From positions 496,001 through 560,000 of the forward strand of contig BDSL01000029.1 in assembly GCA_003116995.1 (NCBI GenBank): a DNA stretch of 64,000 bases, written 5' to 3'. Below are positions 39,401-55,024 of the stretch, in pieces. Position numbers and translations under genes: made by a program. Each line of letters begins with the position of its first letter. Within the stretch, counting starts at the first letter, position 1. The DNA is from Yamagishiella unicocca (taxonomy: Eukaryota > Chlorophyta > Chlorophyceae > Chlamydomonadales > Volvocaceae). Below the pieces are notes generated by a model. That model made no database searches and was not told the origin of the DNA. It worked only from the letters and a program-made list of their open reading frames with translations.

Positions 39401-40528
39401 CTACACGTCGGCTTTCACCATCCGGAACTGTACTTCTGAGTCTCCCTCCACATTATATGGCATTCAGCTGCTGCGCTACAGTGCAGGCCAGCCGGCATGC
39501 CGGCCCCCTGTCCCTTGTTTTGCTTCGTCCTGGCGTGCCGGTTTGGAACTTTTCGTATCCCACAACAGGCATTGTCTTGCAGTATCCATGCAAGCCCTGA
39601 TAGCCTGCCGCTGCATCGCGCGCCAACCTCTTTCCTCAACCCTTTTCAGGAGCTCCTTGATTTTCTGGAGGAGTCCCTCGGGATCAAAGACGAGCCACCG
39701 CCATCCCGAGCCAACAGCTCACAGCGTGCCAGTGGGGCAGCCGAGCCTCGCGCGCGCTCGGCGGCAGACCGCTTTGACGATTTCTGGAAGGAGTACGGCG
39801 GCGGCTCGGCGCCTGGCAGCGGTGGCGACAGCAGGAGCAGCAGCAGCGGGCGCACTGGTGGACGCAGCGCGGGCAGCAGCAGCAGCGGCACAAGCGGCAC
39901 GGGCAGCAGCAGCACTAGCAGCTCCGTCGGTGGCCGGACGGGGGCCACATCTTCGTCCTCGACTCCAAAGACACCCAGGTAAGGGGTGAGGAGAGACGTA
40001 ACCAAGATGGGAGAGCAACGGGGAAGAGGCGATTAACATATTGGCATCTGCAGGGCAGGCTGCTCTCATGGCGAAGGTTAGGAACCTTGCCATGGTTACG
40101 CATCAGCAAAGTTGCCGGCTGCAGTGTGAAAAACGGGCCGCTGCACTTGTTCTAGGCGGGAGGCATCCAGTTTAAGCAAGGTGTGCACGCTATCTTGCGA
40201 ATGCTAATGAAAATGATGCAACCATCCAGTTGGGGTTTGCGTTTACACATCATGTGCCTTAAGTGTGCTGCCTGCCCTTGGGGCAACCGATGACGGATGG
40301 GACATGTGCGAACGTGGCTTTGCTAATGCCCATACCCTTTGCCATGGGCATAACTTCTTAGTCCGTTGAGGTTGGCCTTCGACTCCACTGACTTGTCCAC
40401 ACCCTTCTATGCTGTTTCGCACCGCCCCGCGCAGCTCGGGGACACAGCAACAGGCAGGAGCGCGATCGGGCGACGATGACATTGAGGCGCAACTCCTAAT
40501 GCTAAAAAAGAAGCTGAATAAGCTATAA
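36438..40528 (+). CDS. J-domain (DnaJ/HSP40) protein, probably plastid-targeted
   Basis: Co-chaperone that stimulates HSP70 ATPase through its J domain. Seven exons, phase-checked: 36438-36660, 37451-37557, 37982-38077, 38456-38599, 39123-39230, 39650-39978, 40435-40528; 366 residues. Exon 1 encodes about 74 residues rich in Arg, Ala, Ser and Val without acidic runs, ending REAVVCNAAA, a plausible stromal cleavage region. The J domain follows at once (SFYEVLGVSQSASDRDVKAA, HPDVNK with the invariant HPD, then FMEVKVAYETLSDTKQRAEY). After it come a Gly/Ser/Tyr linker, an acidic helical block (LLRDLEREFTTWANSRGKSG, ELLDFLEESLGIKDEP), a Ser/Gly-rich stretch and a charged coiled tail (DDDIEAQLLMLKKKLNKL). 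No zinc-finger or type I/II client domain is present, so it is a type III J protein with unknown partner. A 24-nt minisatellite fills intron 1. Confidence 0.88.
36853..37316 (+). repeat. 24-nt minisatellite in intron 1 of J-domain gene
   Basis: About 18 units of CTCACTGCCCCCGGTTACAT plus GGTG or equivalent, alternating with a GGTTGCATCATG variant and two shortened units near 37035-37095. Because 24 is divisible by three and no unit contains a stop in the plus frames, three plus-strand frames stay open across it. Confidence 0.9.
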
Positions 40529-40590
40529 CTATGTCACAGTGTTTGCGATTCGTGATATCTAAAGCGTGAACTGCTTCGGTCACTGCCATT

Positions 40591-40595
40591 TGTAA
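40591..40595 (+). terminator. TGTAA polyadenylation signal for J-domain gene
   Basis: Lies about 63 nt past the stop codon on the coding strand. Confidence 0.55.
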
Positions 40596-40731
40596 CGTCA
40601 CAGCCTGTCACAGCCCATGCTGTTTACTCTTACACATCTCACCAACACTCAAAAACATCAAGGACTGGCTGCATCATCCGGTGCACCATGCCACAAGGTC
40701 TGCAGCCTCTTCGACGTCGACCAATAATCTG

Positions 40732-40736
40732 TTACA
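40732..40736 (-). terminator. TGTAA polyadenylation signal for NTF2
   Basis: Minus-strand TGTAA about 185 nt past the NTF2 stop; another lies at 40630-40634. The J-domain and NTF2 genes converge here. Confidence 0.5.
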
Positions 40737-40920
40737 CACCCTTTCCCATGTCAGCGTCTATTACCGCTGCACTTGACAGCATTAAGCCAATCTGTTTCTC
40801 CCCAGTCAGCTTCCATCACTGCTGCATCGATAGTATACAGCACGCAAGTTTAACCCCCGCCTGCTGGTCGTACCATATGCAATCCAGCGACCACCCTCCG
40901 CCAAGCACCGTGCGAACCGC

Positions 40921-41755
40921 TTAACCGTAGTTCAGGCGGAACATGTCTGCATGTGTGGAGAAACCAGGAAAGGTAACATCGTCATAACCCGGGAGTTAAA
41001 AAGTAGCGCAACTACCCTCTCGCGTACTATTTGGGCTCGGGCCGTTTCCATAATGACGAGAGGGGCATGGATACCAGCCCGAGTGCCAGCGATTGAAACC
41101 AGTGTTGCACATCGTGTCGTGACAGCTGAAGACTGCTGTGGGGCATGACAAACTGCTCGACTTACCGTTGGTAACTACAAAGCTGCTGATCGGCGTTGGC
41201 ATTAGGTGGAACGTCTGGCTAAACTTCAGCGGCATGCTTTCCCCCTCGGGCTGCACAGGGGCAGGACAGTTTCAGAGGTCACGGTGCACGGCATCGGCCG
41301 CATGGTGCGCACCAACAACCTGAACACTAGACATTAATCCAGGGTTGATACGTCACTAACACCTCACCATGAGCTTGCCGGTGACGAAAATGAGGATGCC
41401 GCCTGAGATCGACGGCTGGATATCGACGGTATCGCGCTGCACAGCCACGTTTTGGAAGGGCATCGCGGTAAGCTTCTGTATGATATTCTGCTGGCCCTGG
41501 AACTTTGCGCCCTCAAAGGTCAGAAGGCTGGTCTCCTGGTAGAGGTTCGCCAGGCCGGCACGATTGGTAGCGAATAGACCGTAAAAGTAGTCCAAGAAGG
41601 CCTGCAAACAAGCCAATGAACCCACAACATACGTCAGAAGGTGCCCGGCACCCTTGAACCCGCCAGCAGCTTTGTCGAGATGAACAAAACGGACGGTGCT
41701 TATGGTCGACACAAGAGAAGGGACTTACGCGGCCTACAGCCTCTGGATCGGCCAT
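40921..41755 (-). CDS. NTF2: Nuclear transport factor 2
   Basis: NTF2 dimers carry RanGDP through nuclear pores into the nucleus. Four exons, all in phase: 41729-41755, 41368-41601, 41166-41250, 40921-40946; 123 residues, the normal family length. The sequence is close to consensus along its whole length: MADPEAVGR, FLDYFYGLFATNRAGLANLY, ETSLLTFEGAKFQGQQNI, QPSISGGILIFVTGKLM, MPLKFSQTFHLMP, SSFVVTN and the terminal FRLNYG. The last exon has only eight codons plus stop and was found by the conserved C-terminus. Start ATG at 41755. Confidence 0.95.
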
Positions 41756-43648
41756 ATTTAAAAGGGCGTGGGCAAAAACCGCGCTTCAATCGAAGTATGC
41801 ACCCCTCGTGCCTGCCAGGCCGACACTTGATATTAGGTAGCAACCTATATAAAATATGCTTTGGGACAATTCCAAAATGTCAGGCTTACAGTCGACTGAA
41901 TCTGCGCGGTATGTTGCCGTGCAAACGTTGCCGTGCAAACCGTACCCACCATGTGGCAGCAAGGTTTGGACAGAAAACACCTCGAGTTACAGCTTGCAAC
42001 TGTGTCTTTGCTTTATGGTTAACCAACATCTCGAGCGGGCTGCGTTTTTTTGGCACAGGCTGCATGGGGATTTGAAAGACCGTGCTGTAACGCGGGATTT
42101 GACACGATGACACCCCCGGGCACTGAACTATGTTGCGCATGGATAGCTTACTTGCCGACACTTATTAGTGCACTCTTTGCTGCAACGGCAACCAAAGGGA
42201 TAGGGAGCGAGGGCTTACCCAGGCTGCATCTTTCCATGGCCCTGGCGGATTCTGTCGACTAGTCACATCGCCCAACTTGCATTGGCGCAAGATGCGACAC
42301 ATGGGTTGATCGGACAAGTTGATCGACCCGGCACGCTAGGAGGAACATTCCTGCGCCTCATTACACGGCGATTTCTGCACGAGGCCACTTCGCTCTCAGG
42401 TCATCAGCGCCTGTCATGCATTGGACTTTTGACACAGCGCAAAGCACACACAGCCTAACATGTAACACACGTCCTAACGCTGCGCCCTCGTGGCAAGGGT
42501 GCCATCCCCACAGCATCCATAGCGGTGTGGGGCGAAAACAAGGCAGCAACCCGCTGGATCGTCGAGGCGCGTCGGCCCAACGTCCGTTATGCCTCGCAGT
42601 AAAACTTCCTACAACCCACACGTATCACCACAGACCTACAAGAACAGCAAAAAACAGCCAGATAAGCAAGCATTGCGGTCATGAGCACACACGCCCTAAA
42701 CAGTACACCTGCGATGTCGACCTGAGTCCTACCATAGTCCATGCAGTTACGATAGCGTAATGCTGCTCCATCCTGGACGCTTGGCGCGCCAACACGAAGC
42801 GGATGATGTGCGTCCTTATCTATGCATACGTGAACCGCGCCTGTTCCAGAAGAGGTGCGCCCGCCAGCCCTCCGGCACTGGGCGACGCCTCTGCGGCCCC
42901 ACACACATGCATGCTGCGCTGGGCGGCGATGTCAAGTGAATATCATTTCGAGGCTTCTTAGGCACACAGATGGTGTCATAGTTCATTCGGTAGTGGCACA
43001 GCGCGCATTCTCCTGCCTCAGCGTACCCAGATCTAACTGAACGCCCGGCTCACCGGACAGAGTCACCTCCCGACTGCTGAGCTGCGGCTCCGTTCCATCG
43101 AGCCGTTCATGACAGGACCTGCTGCTTTATGCCAAACTGCACCGCGTTAGCAAGCAAACCCGGCCTGGCAACATCTGTGCCCCTGCAGCGCACTCTGGAC
43201 AGCGCGTAGCCCGACCTCCCCCACCCACCAGGGCGAGTAAGCCAGCGTCGTTTCGCCCGGTCAAACTCGCCTCCGTAAGAACCCAGCCGCAATCAGCCTG
43301 AACCAAGCCGTTTGGTCCTCCGCAGCCTCCAGCTTGTAAGCCCGCCTCCGCAGCCGCGCAACATGTGTTCACTCATGTGTCGCGCCGTGCAAAGCTGCTC
43401 CGTCACACAGCTGCGCCGTCTGGATAGCGCTCTGGTCCAGGCGATACCATCATGGTTCGTGACTTGGACTACTGCTGTGCCACTCGCAATTCCCACCCGC
43501 AGCCACCCCCCCTCCGAGGGGCGCGGCCCCCACTACGGGGGCGCAACCGCACGTTCCGCTCCTCTCCGTGCCGCCCGTGTTCGTCCAGCCCAGCTCCGCT
43601 CGGCCGCGCTCGCCCTGAGGTCCCCCGCGCGTGCCGGCGGGCCCCATG
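41756..43648. other. Intergenic region
   Basis: Contains the NTF2 upstream region and the 3' flank of the gene ending at 43649. A minus-strand TGTAA lies at 42360-42364. Open frames are short, Cys/Arg-rich and unconvincing; no gene recognised. Confidence 0.45.
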
Positions 43649-46602
43649 TCACCGTGCCAGGTCCTCGCACAGCGTACGCACCGCCTCGCGCGCATGGTTG
43701 ATGACGCGCATGCCCGGCGCCATGCCCATATCCATGCACACCGCTGCCAGGTGCACGCAGACTAGCTTGGCCTGCTGGTCCTGGCGTACATCTGCACGCT
43801 CCAGGAATGCTTCAAAGCTCTTGCTGGAGCGCTTCATGTACTCTGAGAAGCGGCAACTCGTCCGCGCGTAGCTGATGAGTTCGGCCACCTGGTCGTGGCC
43901 GAAGCCGGCCAGAGACTGGCCCCCGCCGCCATGTGCGGCGGCTGCGCCTCCGCCGTGAGCTGCGTGCGTCCCGATGGTGCTCGCCCCCCCGCCTGCCGCC
44001 GCGCCCGGGCCGCCATGGGCGGCATGAAGGGACGAAGTGCTCGAGTCCTCAGGAGAAGGCTGCTGGCCGCCAGCAGCGGAGCCCGCTGTGGCGCCAGCAC
44101 CTGCACATGGTACATCAGAGCACCAGCAACGCGGGTCGACGTGTGTTCCTTTCTAGCTTCCCCAGCTGCGCCTTGCACCGGCCCCGCCACGATGTGGGTC
44201 GGAAGCGCTACTCTGCCCGACACCGTTGCCTTCGGCGGAACGCCCAAGTCTGCTCAAACCGTTTACACCAAAGCTAACGGGATGTCACAAGACACAGCCC
44301 AGTCCTAATCCCGCACGGTCCCTGCAGCAGTATAGTACACACCTAGGCCATGCAGCGCCTGCTGGCGCTGGTGCTCCTTCAGCGCCAGCTGCGCCCTGTC
44401 GGCGCACGTTTTGAAACTGTTCGCCAGCAGCGACGTCTGGCGCAGCAGGCAGATGGCGCATAGCCGCTCCGCCAGCAGCCGCAAAGCCTCCTTTCCCACC
44501 CCGTTACCCTTCAGCATGTCAGCGTAAGAGACCGTGTGTACGAGCAGATCCGCGGTCTGGCGGTATAACGCGGCAGCGGGTCTGCGAGAGGGAACGAACC
44601 GAGAGAGCGGCAATTGACACACAGGGTGGCCTTCGGCGGGACACGTATCCGTCCGCATCGGAGTGCCGAGTCACAGAGGCTGCTCCGCTCCACACGGCAC
44701 CTTTGCTGAAAACACCAATCCACTCGCTGAGATTTCCCCTGAGCGGCTCAGGGAAACGGCGCCGGCAGCGAACCATAGCAGGCCCCCATCGGCCCCATGG
44801 CGCCCCAGCCCGAAGGGGGGGCCGGGCACTAGGCGGCCACATGCACAGTGCGTGCCAAGCGATGGCGCGGGGTCCGGCCATGCGAACATCGCCCCCGGTG
44901 AGATGCATGGATACGACCTCCCGATGTGGCTCCAGGAGCATGAGTGTGCCCCGCCCCATTCCACGAGGTCGAAACGCCCCACCCGCGTTCTGCCCCCCCC
45001 TTGTGGTCGCCACCGCACCTGTGTCGGTGCTTGTCCCTCATCATTGCGTCGCCTGCCTCCATAAACATCAATGACGCCGTGATGTACTTGGAAAGCGACT
45101 TAATGGTCCATACCTTGTTGTTGCGGCTAAATAGCCCGTCGCCCTCGCGCTTGATGCGCCGCGCTTCGTCTATATGCGCTTCGACACGGCCTTCCAGCAA
45201 CCCTGGCCGCTGTTCTTGTTCGAGCTGAAGGTCGAACGGACCTATGCTTTGGTAGGACAGGGCCGTCCCGCTCAACCGCGGCAACTCTAGGAAGGAAGTG
45301 GGAAGGATGGGGAAATCACGCTGTGTTGTTTGCGTTTCAGCCGACACGCCCGACGGCGCTTGCGGCACGGCTGCGGGGGCCGGAATCTGCTGCTGGCGGC
45401 CGCTGGCAGATGGCAAGTCGCCACGGGGGCCCATCCCGGGGGAGCACGACCCTGCGGCCCGAGCAGGTAAGCCCCGGGGGGCAGCGCATGGACCTCGCTC
45501 CTTAGCCTGCGCCGACGCCGCGGATATTGACGTTGACGGAGCTGCTATGGACGCCGCCACGGGTCGTGGCCGTGGTCGCTGCAGAGGGATCGTGCTTAGC
45601 TGCGCGGACGACGCAAGAGATGATTGGCCAGCACTGCTGACGTGGGGCTGCATTCCTGCAGCGGCGACGGTTCGACCGGCGCCATCGCCCGCGTCGTCTG
45701 GTGACAACGGCAGGTATGCCTGGCTGTTTGTGGCCTGGTCCGAGTTGCTCTCGCCGCTGCCCCCCACTGTGGCTGCACGCTCCGGAGCTGACTCGACTTT
45801 GACTGGCAAGTTCTTGCCACTGGGGGTCGGCTCGGGTCGCCTGGGGCCAAGCCCCAGCCCCTCGCTCCGCGCGGCCTGGTCCGAGCCGAGAACGGGACCA
45901 GGTTCCAAGCATCCACCATCCGCAGAAGCTAACTGCCTTGACCGCTTCGCTGGCCGTTCCTGGCAGTTGCTGGTGCAGGGAGCCTGCATATGTGAGGCCG
46001 CGAAGCTGAGACGATGCTACAGCGACTCTTTCAGGCAACATGACGGAAGGACGGTAAGTTCGTAACATAGTTATCCTCACCGTGAAGTCCCACGCAGAAA
46101 GTTCAGCGCCGGGCGCGAAGCCTTCGCCCTCCCGGAGTCGCGCGACTGCAGCACGACCGCATGAAAGGCGTAAGCGGTGGGCCAACTTCCGAGGTCCCGC
46201 TACCCCATGCCGCTTGAAGCCTACCTATCGCATCAACTGAGGCACTTGGGGGGACGTAACCGCGAAGGGAAGCCTGCCTGAGCCTCGCCAAATGAAGCAC
46301 GGAGCCTGCGTCACGGGGCGAAAGTCGGTGCTGTTCCGACCCATACCGAGGCCCTGCAGCACGAATTCTGGCTCCTGCCAAAACATACCTGATTTAGTAT
46401 CTTTGCTGTCCTGAGATGTCGAGCTCACCAGGCCTGCACGGTCCCCGCACCCAGTCAGCGACGGTGCACCTGGGACGTTGCTCACAAAGAAAGGTCCTCG
46501 GCCTCGCTGACCTGTAGGTCGCACCGCTTGCGTCGCCACAATAGTGCTCCCGAACTTGATTTTTATCCGGCGTATTGGCCTGGTTACCAGGTCGTCGGCC
46601 AT
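43649..46602 (-). CDS. Nuclear protein with CW-zinc-finger-family/AF4-type C-terminal domain
   Basis: Exons: 46389-46602, an exon ending at 45019 that starts near 45990 (exact acceptor unresolved), 44343-44581 and 43649-44100; the last three join in phase. The N-terminus (MADDLVTRPIRRIKIKFGS) resembles the KIKFG segment of plant CW-type zinc-finger proteins. A long Ser/Pro/Ala/Gln-rich region follows. The C-terminal half is helical: DEARRIKREGDGLFSRNNK, SLSKYITASLMFMEAGDAM, ALYRQTADLLVHTVSYADML, LLAERLCAICLLRQTSLLAN, and FGHDQVAELISYARTSCRFS through INHAREAVRTLCEDL. This order matches, from memory, the C-terminal domain shared by plant CW-zinc-finger proteins and animal AF4/FMR2 elongation scaffolds. 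No CW finger was seen, so it is absent or in an unseen exon. Role in chromatin or elongation is inference. Confidence 0.65.
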
Positions 46603-46986
46603 GTTCGCAACCTACAAATCGCTCGAACGGTCGCGCTGTTCTAGCACCGTGCGTATAAACCGTCCGCGTAGATTACATTGAGAGATAGAGAAAGGATGTC
46701 GTGGCAGGCCGCAATCTAGCGTGTGGGTACATCGATGTTTTCAGATTTCGTGCAAAAACGGAAGATGTATCAGGACTTCAGGAGCGCACAATGCAGTGCT
46801 TGTTATGATAATTCGTTACTGCAGTGAAGTAAGCTTATGAATGTTGTGACCTCATTATAGTATCTAATGCACAAAAGCGTTCAGTTCTGATTACCATCAA
46901 ACCACTTCTTGTAGAGAAACCCCCCCTCCACATTGCCGCAAAAATCACTACTCGCGGACAGCATCGCATAGATCCATCTAAACGTC
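46603..46986. promoter_or_regulatory. Divergent intergenic region, 384 bp
   Basis: Separates the start codons of two oppositely transcribed genes, so it must carry both 5' regions. It is AT-richer than its flanks. No specific promoter element is called. Confidence 0.5.
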
Positions 46987-49930
46987 ATGGGAGCAGCTGG
47001 GGGCGCCATGCACAATGGCGTGCTGCTGGCGCTCCTGGTGGTGTTGCTGGGAATGTGCACCTCGGCGCTGGAGTTTGAGATGCAGTCACAGATTAAGTGT
47101 GTATACGAGGAAATCAACAACAACGTGATCGTGGTGGGCGATTACAAGTCGCTTCACAAGGAGCAGAACCAAGCGAGCCCTGTTGTCAGCGTCAAGGCAA
47201 GCGGCTGGGTCGCACCTCGCTCTCTCCCGGGTCCATGAACTGTCATGTCAAGGATAGTTACGGCTCTGGCTACGGTTTGCATGTTGCGGGCACCCTTGCG
47301 ATCAAGCAAACGCTGGGACACGTAGGTTGAGGATCCGCACGGAACGGTGCTCCACGAAGCCGTTGGCAAAACGGAAGGACAGTTTGCGTTCACCAGCAAG
47401 ATGGCAGGAGAGTACAAGGCGTGTTTTTCGGTGGCAGGTATGTCGCCTGTTGTTGTGGAAGACGCACCGACGCGGTCGGCACCGGCGTATGAGCGTGCCG
47501 ACCCCAATGAATCTGGTAGTCTATACATGCATGGCTGTGGAGAGCTTGACCGTGGGCGTTTGATACCCGGGCGAGCAGCAACCCTCCCGGCCTCAAGCAA
47601 CCGCTGACCCCGCTTCGCAGCATCCCCCCGTGGCTCGGCCCGATGCCAATGTCTACCTTGTATAAAGCAACGGGGCTGTGGCTCGGATCATTTTCGGTTA
47701 AGAAGTGTGCACCGTACTGCACGCTAGCTGCGCTGCCCCGCTGCACTCACCTGCACCAAAACACCGCCTGTAGCCTGCGGCCCCAGCCTTTCGCGTTATA
47801 GCCTACTAGATGTGCGCTACAAGAGAAATGGTGACGCCCTGCACACGAACGCCAGGCTTTGGAGGCAACGCCATGCCCAGGCAACGTCCTCATCCTGTCA
47901 GCTTCGGCACGGCACGTGTGTCCTTGTGTCCCTTCATCCCCCCCCCGCCCCACCCTTGCCCCTGCAGACATCCAGACTGCTTACCAGACGAAGCTCAAGG
48001 TGGACTGGCGCACGGGCGTGGCGGCGACGGACTGGAATGCGATTGCGAAGAAGGAGCACCTGGACGCACTTACTGTGGAGCTGCGCAAGCTGGAGGTAAG
48101 GGGGCCGGGGAGGCATGCAGTGAGCCTGGGCCTCCCTGGAGCCGTGTATGGACCCTATGGACGGCATGGAGCGTGTGCGGGTGTGCGCGTCGATGCAGGT
48201 AGTTTGCGTGTGCAGGCGGATCAACAAGCCGCGTTGCAGCTTTGTACAGACAGGTTAACAAAGCCGTCTTGCAGCTTTGTACAAACGGGGCAACAAAGCC
48301 GGGTTGCAGCTTTGAGCTGGTCATACGTGATGGTCATGTGAAGAACAGGTGCCGAGTGGTGAGGATGAAAATGAACGGCGTGAGCCAGTCAGACGGGTGC
48401 GCACGGCCGATGAAATGAGAGGTCACGACTGACGAATCCTCAGTGACGGTAGGCCTTAGCCGATCAGCTTGGGTCGGGTGGGTTGTATCATCGCCGTCGA
48501 GCAATGGCGCCTGGGCACTGACACGCAACCATGCCTGAAGCGTGAAGGCCCTGGAGTCCCAGCGGCTCTGAGCGTTTGCGAAACTTTACATTCGCGGTAT
48601 TGGAGGCAGCAGCAGGCGTGTGAGGGTCCAGTGCGCACACGGAAGCGTAATGGCGGTTAACATGAGCTTGCAATGGTAATGATAGCATGGAGCCACGAGG
48701 AGCCACGGACCACAAAAATGAACGCGAGGGCGCGGCTGACACAAGCTAGGCCGCACGTGGGAATGCGAGCAAAGGGCCAGCAATTGAAGTGTAGTGGTGT
48801 TCGGGGGTGTAGGCGCTGATCCGAAAGAGTGCGACGCTGCACGCCCGTCGTCGTTCGCTGGATGATGTGTCTGGGGTTAACATGTGTGGGGCACGCGCGA
48901 ACGAGCGCGCTTCCTGCGGCTGAATCGGCCACGGCCGGTGATGCGGCTGCATCGGCCACGGCAGGTGATGCGGCTGCATCGGCCACGGCAGGTGATGCGG
49001 CTGCATCGGCCACGGCAGGTGATGCGGCTGCATCGGCCACGGCAGGTGATGCGGCACTGAGTAACATACCCCTCCCTGCTTGGCACGTCTGCGCGCTACA
49101 GGATAATATTCGTGAGGTGTACAATGAGATGCTGCAGCTGCAGCAGCGCGAGCAGGAGATGCGCAACATCAGCGGTAGGTTGCGCCCCGAGGCGACTACC
49201 CGCGTGTCTGTAATGTCTGTACTGTACGGCATGGGTATGATGCTAGTCCTGGCGCCCCGCTGCTGGCCGATTGCGTGGGCGAGAACATGCAGTCCGTGTC
49301 TGGCGACTCTCGGCACGGCATGGGGGCGTTGTTTACGGTGCGGGCCGGCGTGTGTTCAGCCCTCATATATCATTTGCGCGGACTGCATTTGCTTGCATCG
49401 CGCAGCGGCATGAAACCCTAGAGCTCTCTACCTGCGTCGGTCGCCGCAGCTAACTGGGCCGCCGGTTGACGGCAGCTTGGGGCATGCTATGGCTGGCCTT
49501 ATGCGGCAACCCCACCTGCCACCTGGAAAGGGTTGGCACAGTTCAGGGGATCGGGGCCGATGATCGGGCCCCTGCCCCTGCATAACGGGGCCCGCACAAG
49601 GGCTTGTTGTGAGCGGCCCCTTGTCGTTGATGCTTGTGGGACGCATCGATTTCTGGCAGGAACGTCTACAAATGAAAAAATAAATCAAGGGGGCGTGCTG
49701 TTGCAAGCTCTAGTGCTATTCCAGGCCCGCCCCAATCCCCAACGCATGATCCCATTGCTTCGGCCTTGAACATTTGCCCCCGGCGCTCTGACCCCGTCCC
49801 CATCCTTGCAGAGGAGACAAACACCCGCGTCGCGTGGTTCAGCATCGCGTCTCTCGGCGTCTGCGTCTCGTCCGCGCTGCTGCAGCTGTGGTACCTCCGC
49901 CGCTTCTTCAAGCGGAAGAAGCTCCTGTAA
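46987..49930 (+). CDS. p24-family (EMP24/TMED) cargo receptor
   Basis: p24 proteins cycle between ER and Golgi, selecting cargo and binding COPI/COPII coats. Five exons in phase: 46987-47196, 47326-47437, 47968-48095, 49102-49174, 49812-49930; 213 residues, normal for the family. Order: signal peptide (GVLLALLVVLLGMCTSA), GOLD domain (ALEFEMQSQIKCVYEEI, HGTVLHEAVGKTEGQFAFT, GEYKACFSVA, with the usual cysteine pair), coiled coil (LDALTVELRKLEDNIREVYN), then EETNTRVAWFSIASLGVCV leading into the transmembrane helix. The tail reads RRFFKRKKLL: a di-Phe coat signal plus a C-terminal KKxx ER-retrieval motif, as in p24-delta types. Intron 1 begins with GC (AAG/GCAAGC). Start may be ATG 46987 or 47008. 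TGTAA overlaps the stop codon; the next plus-strand TGTAA is at 50764. Confidence 0.93.
48225..48316 (+). repeat. Short tandem repeat, about 2-3 copies of ~43 nt
   Basis: The block containing TTGCAGCTTTGTACA and CAACAAAGCCG recurs with mismatches in intron 3 of the p24 gene. Confidence 0.6.
48921..49054 (+). repeat. 27-nt minisatellite in intron 3 of p24 gene
   Basis: About five units of GCATCGGCCACGGCAGGTGA plus TGCGGCT. The unit length keeps the frame, and the array is in frame with the following exon (49102), reading SATAGDAAA repeats. Confidence 0.88.
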
Positions 49931-51276
49931 GCGCGCCGCGCAGTCGGATCTGGCCTCTGATCCGGCCACCTTAGTTCGATGCCCGGCGCCGAACCAGGCA
50001 AGCTGTCGAAGCCGGGAGTCGTGGGCCTCTTCCTGGCGATTTGTGTGCATGTCGACCGCCAGCGACACGGATGCCCTGAGCTTGACTGCGCCGGGCCCGG
50101 CGCCCTGTCCAGGACGCTGTGGAGAGGCAGCGCAGCCGGGTGAAAAAGGCATTTGGCAAGCGGTGAAGCATGGTTTCGCGCAGCTTACTATGAGACGGAA
50201 GCTGCGCGACGGAATAATTGCGCGGCAGGTAGGTAGGTGGGGTTGACGACGCGGATCCAAGCGCCTGTTCGGGAAAATGGGGGCCAAGCCAGCCCACCTG
50301 CACGGCAAGGTGCAGGCTTTTGCATAAATTGCTTGCGGTGCGCATGAGTGGCATCGACGATGGCTTGTTTGCGGTGGTTACAGCAGATGGGTTACAGCAG
50401 ATGCGCGTGTGGCGTTGCTCATCGGCCCAGCCGGTGCGGCTGCGTTGGTACTCGAGGATAGCTCCCTGGGATGCCTGGGAGGTGGCTCATGACTCCTCGG
50501 CGGGCTGCGAGGCTGCTTGGTGATGTTCGTTTGCTTGAAGCTGCGCTGCCCTGCTGCCCTCCTGAGACGTAACGGGTGAAGGCAAGGTCGCGAGGCTTTC
50601 GTATGTCCGGACCCGGAAGCGTGGAGCGGCACCCACGGCGCTCCGTTTGATTGGAAGGTGCGCTGCGGCGAAGGGAGCCAACGCGTCTAGTGTTACAAGG
50701 GGTATCCGTGGCAATCGTCGCGTATCTGGTCTCGGCATACATCTTACTGCGGTTTAGTCATCTTGTAATGGTTCGTGTACAGGTAATGTACATGTGGGCT
50801 GTAGGGATCACTGAGCCCCCGTCTGAGGATAGCAAAGTGAACAAGGATAGCATCAGCATGCGAATGCAGCAGACCTCAGGATATTGGAATATAATGCACG
50901 CCAGCAATCCAGCGCCCTCCGCTGGCAGATATCCCCAGGGTATGTACATGATGATGACGCCCATGCGTCTTTACCCACTGATGGGGAGCGACCCAAGGCC
51001 ACTGCTGCGAAAACTTCCTCCTATTTTCTGTGTGTGTCGACTTGCGCCAAAATCCGAGAATTGACCCGTTGGCACCAGGGCAGCCTGGGACTAACAGTCT
51101 AAACCATAAGTTGCGGCAACTACGTTGCAGCTTCCGTCCGAACAATCAAGTGCATTGACAACTACGTACATGCATCTGCAACCTACGTCACACTGCCACA
51201 ACTTCATTGCGTGGCCTTGCTGGGTTCGTCCGGTCCCAGTGTGCCGGTCATGCAGCCTGCCCCGAAACCGCCCGCC
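49931..51276. other. Convergent intergenic region, p24 and SDR 3' ends
   Basis: No gene accepted. Plus-strand TGTAA at 50764-50768 may end p24. Minus-strand TGTAA at 50693-50697 may end the dehydrogenase, so the two 3' untranslated regions may overlap. A 137-codon frame at 50651-51064 lacks an ATG start and any recognised motif. Confidence 0.45.

Positions 51277-55024
<3,748 letters not shown>

Noticed and set aside
50651..51064. 137-codon frame with a hydrophobic stretch after the p24 gene
   Set aside because: No ATG start, no recognised domain, and it lies in the likely overlapping 3' untranslated regions.
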